The notes beneath the pieces are model-generated. The model saw nothing but the letters and a program-made list of their open reading frames with translations. It searched no databases and was not told the DNA's origin. From Cardiobacteriaceae bacterium (GTDB taxonomy: Bacteria > Pseudomonadota > Gammaproteobacteria > Cardiobacteriales > Cardiobacteriaceae), in contig JAUNEA010000003.1 in the NCBI GenBank assembly GCA_030525785.1, positions 124,001-188,000 of the forward strand: DNA of 64,000 nucleotides, in the 5' to 3' direction. Positions 58,798 through 64,000 of this stretch are shown here, piece by piece; within the stretch, counting starts at the first letter, position 1, and each line of letters opens with the position of its first letter. The translations under genes and the position numbers were made by a program.

Positions 58798-59595
58798 ATG
58801 CTTAGTTATCTTCACGCCTTCCACGCTGGCAATCATGCCGATATTTTGAAGCATCTCACTTTGTTTACCGTTCTCCGCTATTTCAATGAGAAAGGCAAAC
58901 CCTATTCTTATTTTGATACCCACGCTGGCTCAGGCTTGTATCCACTCAACTCCTCCTATGCCCAAAAGAATCAAGAATTTAAAACAGGTATTGAGCCACT
59001 GTTACAAGCTCCCCATCGCCCTAAACTCCTAGAAGATTTCTGCCAAGCCCTACAAAGCGCTTTGCCCAAAGAACATTATTGGGGTTCGCCGTATTTGGCG
59101 TTGAAAGTCGCGCAGGCAGATACCAAGTTACGATTGTTTGAACAACACCCAACTGTCCTCCAAGAACTCCAACGCCATATCCGAGCCACGCCACCCCGCC
59201 GTCTAAAAATCATGGCGCAAGATGGGCATCAGGGATTGGTTGCCAGCCTTCCACCCGAACCACGCCGTGCGGTTATTCTGATAGACCCTTCTTACGAGCA
59301 AAAACAAGAGTATCAACAAGTCCTCAACACCCTAAAAGAAGCCACAAAGCGCTTTGAAACAGGCTGTTATTTGCTGTGGTATCCTCTCTTACAACGCCCC
59401 GAACCCTTACAAATGCTTGACCGATTAAAACGAACCTTCCTCAATCATACCCATTTAGAGCTTAAAGTTCGCGAGCCTCACGAGGATTTTGGCATGCATG
59501 GCAGTGGCATGTTTATCATCAACCCACCGTATACTTTGGTTTCAGAGATGGCAGAGAGTATGGTGTTTTTATCCGAGCTTTTGAGGGAGCATTAA
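58798..59595 (+). CDS. rlmJ: 23S rRNA adenine(2030)-N6-methyltransferase
   Basis: 265 residues. Diagnostic start [25 protein letters not shown]-binding region [13 protein letters not shown], and catalytic [14 protein letters not shown] (DPSY). The C-terminal half has [16 protein letters not shown]. RlmJ methylates A2030 of 23S rRNA and is typical of Gammaproteobacteria. It starts 88 bases from the divergent gor gene, and the next gene follows with one base between them. Confidence 0.94.
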   Translation: MLSYLHAFHAGNHADILKHLTLFTVLRYFNEKGKPYSYFDTHAGSGLYPLNSSYAQKNQEFKTGIEPLLQAPHRPKLLEDFCQALQSALPKEHYWGSPYLALKVAQADTKLRLFEQHPTVLQELQRHIRATPPRRLKIMAQDGHQGLVASLPPEPRRAVILIDPSYEQKQEYQQVLNTLKEATKRFETGCYLLWYPLLQRPEPLQMLDRLKRTFLNHTHLELKVREPHEDFGMHGSGMFIINPPYTLVSEMAESMVFLSELLREH

Positions 59596-59596
59596 C

Positions 59597-60850
59597 ATGA
59601 GCTGGCTAACTTGCCCTCATTGTCAAAAGCGCTTTCAACTGTCGCAAGCTCATGAACATGAGGCTTTCGAGGCGATGCGTCAGCGTATTTTGGAAGAAGA
59701 GTTACCACGCCGTTTACGCGAAATCGAGCAACAACAAGTTCTCCAAGCCGAGCTAAAACTGCAAAGCGCTTTGCATGATAAAGACCAAGAAACTCACCAG
59801 CTCAAAGCGCAAATCCTTGAATTACAGTATCAGCTCCAAAGCGCTTTGGCAAACTACGAACAACAAGCCCACGCCGCTGCCCAAGCTGCTGTTATCGAGA
59901 AAAATGAACGCATTCATCAGCTGGAGCAACAAATACTTCGCGAACATAATCAACACCAAAGCGCTTTGCTCCTACACGCGGAAAAAGAAAAACTCCTCGA
60001 GGCGCAACATCAAAGCGCTTTGCGTCAAAAAGATGAGGAAATCGCATTTTACAAAGATTTCAAAGCCAAACAATCGGTCAAACTCTTGGGCGAGAGCTTG
60101 GAGCAACATTGTGAGACAGAATTTAACCGCGTGCGCACCCTCGCCTTTCCTCGCGCCCAATTCGGCAAAGATAACGATGCCACATCAGGTAGCAAAGGCG
60201 ATTACATTTTCCGCGAATTTGACGAAAATGGGTTGGAAATACTCTCCATTATGTTTGAAATGAAAAACGAAGCCGATGAGTCACATTACAAACGAAAAAA
60301 CGAGCATTTTTTCAAAGAATTGGATAAAGACCGCCGTGAAAAACAATGCGAGTATGCCGTGCTGGTCAGCATGTTAGAAACCGATAGCGAGCTTTACAAC
60401 GTGGGAATTGTTGATGTTTCTTACCATTATCCGAAGATGTTTGTGATTCGTCCGCCATTTTTCTTACCTTTGATTGCTTTACTACGACAAGGCGCACAAA
60501 AAGCGCTTTCCTATCAACGCGATTTGCATGAATTGCGCCATCGTGAGCTAGATGTCAGCCGTTTTGAAAGCGCTTTGCACGATTTCCAAAGTGCTTTTGC
60601 CAAAAATTACGAATTAGCCAGCCGCAAATTCAAAAGTGCAATTGAAGAGATTGATAAAACCATTCTCCACCTCCATAAAACCAAAGAGGCACTCCTTTCC
60701 TCCGAAAACAACCTCCGACTTGCCAACGATAAAGCCGAAGGGTTGAGTGTGAAAAAACTCACACGCAATAACCCCACCATGAAAGCCTATTTTGCTGCCA
60801 CTCATCAGCCCAAAACCACGATGGAGGACGCGGCGGAAGATGAGGCTTAA
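59597..60850 (+). CDS. DUF2130 protein with zinc-ribbon and coiled coil
   Basis: 417 residues. N-terminal CPHCQKRF half ribbon, a long coiled coil (about 20-160) rich in Gln/Glu, and a C-terminal DUF2130 domain with [29 protein letters not shown], a pattern fitting the PD-(D/E)xK nuclease superfamily. Function unknown; possibly DNA metabolism. It carries seven palindrome copies in 1254 bases (about 59627, 59762, 59837, 59958, 60010, 60500 and 60566), the densest set in the window. Four give QSAL within the coiled coil. Confidence 0.8.
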   Translation: MSWLTCPHCQKRFQLSQAHEHEAFEAMRQRILEEELPRRLREIEQQQVLQAELKLQSALHDKDQETHQLKAQILELQYQLQSALANYEQQAHAAAQAAVIEKNERIHQLEQQILREHNQHQSALLLHAEKEKLLEAQHQSALRQKDEEIAFYKDFKAKQSVKLLGESLEQHCETEFNRVRTLAFPRAQFGKDNDATSGSKGDYIFREFDENGLEILSIMFEMKNEADESHYKRKNEHFFKELDKDRREKQCEYAVLVSMLETDSELYNVGIVDVSYHYPKMFVIRPPFFLPLIALLRQGAQKALSYQRDLHELRHRELDVSRFESALHDFQSAFAKNYELASRKFKSAIEEIDKTILHLHKTKEALLSSENNLRLANDKAEGLSVKKLTRNNPTMKAYFAATHQPKTTMEDAAEDEA

Positions 60851-60879
60851 TCTCATCAGAGGTAAGATTGGGTGTTGGG

Positions 60880-60909
60880 TTCGCGTCATGGGCTGTGCTT
60901 TGCTATAAT
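60880..60909 (+). promoter_or_regulatory. Extended -10 promoter for the receiver gene
   Basis: TGCTATAAT (60901-60909) is an excellent extended -10 element; the -35 region is weak, as usual for this class. It lies 80 bases before the response-regulator ATG. Confidence 0.55.
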
Positions 60910-60991
60910 GCGCCAAGTTAATTTCCATACCAAACAAAGCGCTTTGACTTTGCTTTGGCTTTTCTGATTTGTTCATAATAGGTTTAAATTC

Positions 60992-62023
60992 ATGATTAAA
61001 CGTGCTTTGATTGTTGATGACTCTCGCCTTGCTCGTCTCACACTGAAACGCTTGCTGGAAAAAAATGGCGTAGAAGTGAATGAGGCTGAGGGTGTAATTG
61101 ATGCCGAAGAATTACTCGGACATATCCAAAAACCCGATGTGGTTTTTATGGATATCATGATGCCTGATTTAGATGGTTATGCTGGCTTAGCACGTCTACG
61201 CGACAATCCAGATACACGTAGCCTCCCTGTTATCATGTATTCAGGTGATAGCTCTGATGAAGCGCGTGACCGTGCTAAAGATGCTGGCGCAACAGGTTAC
61301 TTGCAAAAACCTGCCGATGGCGATCGTTTGAATGTTATTTTGAACGCCATCAACAGCCATATCCAAAAAACAGGAACTGCACCCAGCGCTCCACGCCCTG
61401 AAGTTAAGCCACAAGCTGCTCCGAAGAAAATCGAACGCTTTGAAGGCTTATCTCTCAATGCTTCTAAGCCCACTACCGAAACCTCATCAAGCAGCACTAC
61501 CAGCGCAACCACTATCGCCTCTGCAGCCCCTGCCTCTACCACGCAAAACGCTCCTTTAACCTCTCCCAACACCAATCTCGCCACCAATGCGCTTGCCAAT
61601 GCGCAATCTGACATGATTAAGCGCCTGCAAACTCGAGCTGATGACAGCGAATCGCGTTTGAGCGAAGTCAATCAAAATTTCCAAGTCAAAACAAACGAAT
61701 TAACCTTACAAGTGAAGCAGCTAGGGCATGATGTTTCCCAACAACTTGCCCAACAAAATGAAAACATCGATAAACGCCTCTCTCATAGTGTCAATGAACT
61801 TGAAAAGCGTTTACAAAATAGCTTCAACGACCATAACCACCGCATCACTCAATTGGAACGTCGCCCTGCCCAAACAGGCGATACAGAACGCTTACAGCGA
61901 GATATTGTCTACCTTCAACGCCAACTGGTTTCTATGGAAAAATTCTCCAAAATTGCGATTGCAGTAGGTAGTGTAGGCATTGTGCTGGGACTTTTGTCGG
62001 TAATGTGGCATATTTTGAAGTAA
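60992..62023 (+). CDS. Response-regulator receiver with coiled coil and C-terminal membrane anchor
   Basis: 343 residues. Receiver domain (1-122): acidic pair D9/D10, phosphoacceptor Asp54 in VVFMDIMMPD, Ser84 in IMYSGDSSD, Lys106 in YLQKPADG. A Pro/Ala/Thr/Ser linker (about 128-205) precedes a coiled coil (about 205-315) and one hydrophobic helix at the end (IAIAVGSVGIVLGLLSVMW). No DNA-binding or enzymatic output is present. It appears to be a membrane-tethered signalling protein, presumably acting by protein contact. No histidine kinase gene is nearby. Gene contains no perfect palindrome. Confidence 0.85.
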   Translation: MIKRALIVDDSRLARLTLKRLLEKNGVEVNEAEGVIDAEELLGHIQKPDVVFMDIMMPDLDGYAGLARLRDNPDTRSLPVIMYSGDSSDEARDRAKDAGATGYLQKPADGDRLNVILNAINSHIQKTGTAPSAPRPEVKPQAAPKKIERFEGLSLNASKPTTETSSSSTTSATTIASAAPASTTQNAPLTSPNTNLATNALANAQSDMIKRLQTRADDSESRLSEVNQNFQVKTNELTLQVKQLGHDVSQQLAQQNENIDKRLSHSVNELEKRLQNSFNDHNHRITQLERRPAQTGDTERLQRDIVYLQRQLVSMEKFSKIAIAVGSVGIVLGLLSVMWHILK

Positions 62024-62083
62024 GCCACCAAAGCGCTTTGGTTGGTAAAATCTTCTTCCATTGTTGCTTTGCTTCGTTTTTAT

Positions 62084-62124
62084 GCCACGTTTGACGGTTA
62101 ATACCGTTTAAACGTGGCTTTTTT
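62084..62124 (+). terminator. Rho-independent terminator after the receiver gene
   Basis: GCCACGTTT and AAACGTGGC pair, with an inner ACGGT/ACCGT stem, followed by TTTTTT. A strong terminator for the + strand, 61 bases after the receiver stop codon. Confidence 0.88.
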
Positions 62125-62214
62125 GGTTTCGCAGGCTAGGCTTGCTGATGGCGCAAATGTCAAAGCGCTTTGCTCCTTTCTTACCTCCTTCATAACAATA
62201 AAAGGAAATCCTCT

Positions 62215-63393
62215 ATGTCTACTTACATCTTAATCCTTAACTGTGGTTCTTCCAGCGTCAAATTTTCCGTCATGAACCCTGAAAATGGCGATGAGCCTTT
62301 CAAAGGCATTGCTGAGCGTTTGGCAGGAGGCAATGATGGCTCCATCACGTTCAAAACCGAACATGGCAAACGCGAAATCCTCATTCCAGCCTCGCATCAA
62401 GCAGCTTTAGAAGCGATTGTTTCTGGTTTAAAAGAAGAAGGTCTGTTTGAGCAAATTAAGGCGATTGGGCATCGTGTCGTGCATGGTGGGGAATATTTCT
62501 CACAGTCAGTTGTGATTGATGAAAAAGTGGTTGAAAAAATCCAAGAATGCATCGCTCTGGCTCCTCTCCATAACCCTGCCCATATTCTCGGCATTAAAGC
62601 TGCCCAAAGCGCTTTCCCCCATTTGAAGCAAGTGGCAGTTTTTGACACAGCTTTCCATCAACAAATCCCTGAAGAGGCTTATTTGTATCCTCTGCCGTAT
62701 CATTTATACGAGCAACACAAAATCCGCCGTTATGGTTTTCACGGCACCTCTTATCGCTACATTGCTGGACAATTACCCAATCTTTTAGGGCAAGAAAAAG
62801 TGAAGAGTATCGTTTGCCATCTAGGCAACGGAGGCTCTATCGCAGCCCTTGACCACGACCACTCACGCGACACCACAATGGGATTAACGCCACTCGAGGG
62901 CTTGGTACACGGCACACGCTCAGGCGATATTGACCCTGCTCTATTCCAAATTATTGCCAATCAAACAGGCAAAGCGCTTTCAGAGATTGATGCTATGTTG
63001 TGGAAAGAATCAGGCTTGTTGGGCTTATCAAGCGGATTATCCAATGATTGTCGCGTGTTAGAAGAGGCGATGCAAAATGGCAATACTGCCGCCACACGCG
63101 CTATCACCGTTTACGCCTACCGCCTCGCTAAACACATTGCCGCACAAATGGTGGCAATTGGTGGCGCTGATTGCTTGGTGTTCACAGGTGGTATTGGCGA
63201 AAACTCGCCGATTATTCGTGGGCTAACCCTCGAAAAACTCGCCTTCTTAGGCTTTACGCTCGACAAAGCGCTTAATGATGCAACCTTCCGTGGCAAGCAA
63301 GGAGCCATTCATGCTGCAGGCAGTAAGCCTATTTGGGTTATCCCTACCAACGAAGAATTGATGATTGCCAAAGATACCGCCGCCTTAAGCTAA
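62215..63393 (+). CDS. ackA: Acetate kinase
   Basis: 392 residues from ATG 62215 (AAAGGAAAT). ILILNCGSSSVKFSV at the N-terminus, GHRVVHGGEYF, FDTAFHQQIPEEAYLYPLPYHLYEQHKIRRYGFHGTSYRYI, CHLGNGGSIAAL, GLVHGTRSGDIDP and FTGGIGENSPIIR are the classic signatures. Converts acetyl phosphate and ADP to acetate and ATP. Followed 10 bases later by pta, the usual order. Confidence 0.96.
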   Translation: MSTYILILNCGSSSVKFSVMNPENGDEPFKGIAERLAGGNDGSITFKTEHGKREILIPASHQAALEAIVSGLKEEGLFEQIKAIGHRVVHGGEYFSQSVVIDEKVVEKIQECIALAPLHNPAHILGIKAAQSAFPHLKQVAVFDTAFHQQIPEEAYLYPLPYHLYEQHKIRRYGFHGTSYRYIAGQLPNLLGQEKVKSIVCHLGNGGSIAALDHDHSRDTTMGLTPLEGLVHGTRSGDIDPALFQIIANQTGKALSEIDAMLWKESGLLGLSSGLSNDCRVLEEAMQNGNTAATRAITVYAYRLAKHIAAQMVAIGGADCLVFTGGIGENSPIIRGLTLEKLAFLGFTLDKALNDATFRGKQGAIHAAGSKPIWVIPTNEELMIAKDTAALS

Positions 63394-63403
63394 GGAGAAA
63401 CTG

Positions 63404-64000
63404 ATGAGCAAAGCTATTTTAGTCGCTACCACACATGAACGCGTAGGGCTTTCTTCCACCATTTTAGGTTTGTATCATGCCCTTGATCGTCAGGGCTTGA
63501 AAACCATTTTCCACAAGCCTGTGTTACAAATGAGCCGCCAATCAGATGATGATCTCAGCGCCCAGTTGCTTCGTTCATATTGTCGTGGTAGCGACAAAGC
63601 GCTTTCTATCAGCGCCGAACAAGTGCAACGCGCCTTAGATAATGGCACCGTCGATGAATTGATGGAAACAGCTATTCAATACTTCAATGCTGCCAAAGGC
63701 GATGCAGAAATTGTGTTGATGGAAGGCTTGGTAGAAAACCCCCAAACTCCTCACGCCCATGCCATCAACCGCAAAATTGCTCGCGCGCTAAATGCTGATG
63801 TGGTGCTGGTCGGTGATGCCCGAGTCAGCAAACTCACGCATTTGGAAAGCCAAATTGATTATGCGGCAAACAATTTTGGTGGCTACGAAAAGCAACGTCT
63901 TTTGGGAGCCATCATCAATTACGTTGATGATGACAAAGCGCTTTTGGCGAGAGATGTCGCAAAATCACGTCTGTTTAATGATAAATTCCGCCTCTTAGGC
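63404..64000 (+). CDS. pta: Phosphate acetyltransferase, N-terminal part (cut by window end)
   Basis: ATG at 63404 after AAGGAGA; open to the window end (199 codons). The N-terminal P-loop-like/DRTGG region of long Pta enzymes is recognisable: AILVATTHERVGLSSTILGLYHAL, VLMEGLVENPQTPHAHAINRKIARALNADVVLVGDA. The catalytic transferase domain lies beyond the window. With AckA it interconverts acetyl-CoA and acetate. Confidence 0.9.
   Translation, partial: MSKAILVATTHERVGLSSTILGLYHALDRQGLKTIFHKPVLQMSRQSDDDLSAQLLRSYCRGSDKALSISAEQVQRALDNGTVDELMETAIQYFNAAKGDAEIVLMEGLVENPQTPHAHAINRKIARALNADVVLVGDARVSKLTHLESQIDYAANNFGGYEKQRLLGAIINYVDDDKALLARDVAKSRLFNDKFRLLG

Noticed and set aside
59597-60850. DUF2130 gene as a tandem-repeat protein because of repeated QSAL
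   Set aside because: Spacing between copies is irregular and only the palindrome-derived residues recur, so the repeat is in the DNA word and not in a protein unit.
61297-61671. 124-codon open frame on the minus strand inside the receiver gene
   Set aside because: Arises from the Ala/Ser/Thr linker of the + strand gene; no ribosome site or family.

Overview
The window is about 48% GC by eye and reads as the chromosome of a Gram-negative proteobacterium, most likely a host-associated gammaproteobacterium. Supporting genes are bamE, prlC, hslO, gor, rlmJ, ackA-pta, an RND tripartite pump, TonB-dependent uptake and a Slam-type outer-membrane protein. A Cardiobacteriaceae-like oral or mucosal organism would fit, but this is a low-confidence inference. 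Genes are closely packed, often with ATGA or TGATG overlaps. No rRNA, tRNA, CRISPR array or transposase was seen.

The dominant signature is a short palindrome, CAAAGCGCTTTG. By hand count there are about 75 perfect 12-mers and about 130 copies of the inner AAAGCGCTTT, plus dozens of near copies, in genes and between genes. In frame it reads as Gln-Ser-Ala-Leu, Lys-Ala-Leu or Lys-Arg-Phe. It is almost absent from about 39.76 to 46.49 kb. That stretch lies in a segment (about 40.07-48.33 kb) carrying Kingella/Eikenella-type DNA uptake sequences instead, so the segment looks acquired by natural transformation from Neisseriaceae.

Layout. 0-3.7 kb: lemA, an M48 protease and two bacterial PH-domain membrane proteins. 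3.7-10.2 kb: TetR repressor and RND efflux operon with an AcrR-like operator. 10.2-11.1 kb: DMT transporter. 11.1-20.8 kb: L-fucose uptake and oxidation operon (sugar ABC transporter, mutarotase, dehydrogenase, lactonase, dehydratase, second dehydrogenase, hydrolase) with a divergent GntR regulator; the pathway ends in pyruvate and lactate. 20.9-24.4 kb: hslO, yigZ, prlC. 24.5-27.5 kb: Aap-type amino-acid ABC transporter without a binding protein. 27.6-33.5 kb: bamE, serS and a mevalonate cluster (mvaA-fni-mvaS-mvk). 33.8-36.1 kb: haem-type TonB receptor. 36.3-39.7 kb: sucrose-6-phosphate hydrolase and PTS EIIBCA.

40.1-48.3 kb is the foreign segment: a decayed Fic-like gene, a membrane protein of unknown function, tex, a DpnII-type restriction system with two methylases, an HTH-nuclease-like protein and a Mug-like glycosylase. 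48.4-51.8 kb: cupin, amidotransferase, YdjM-like protein, mutY. 51.8-55.4 kb: siderophore ABC importer. 55.6-57.1 kb: Slam-like protein. 57.4-64 kb: gor, rlmJ, a DUF2130 coiled-coil protein, a membrane-anchored response-regulator receiver, ackA and the start of pta.

A second repeat family stands out. Three intergenic copies (about 11.56, 33.56 and 57.16 kb) share a chain of hairpins whose stems are conserved in position. The long central stem differs in sequence in every copy yet remains fully paired.
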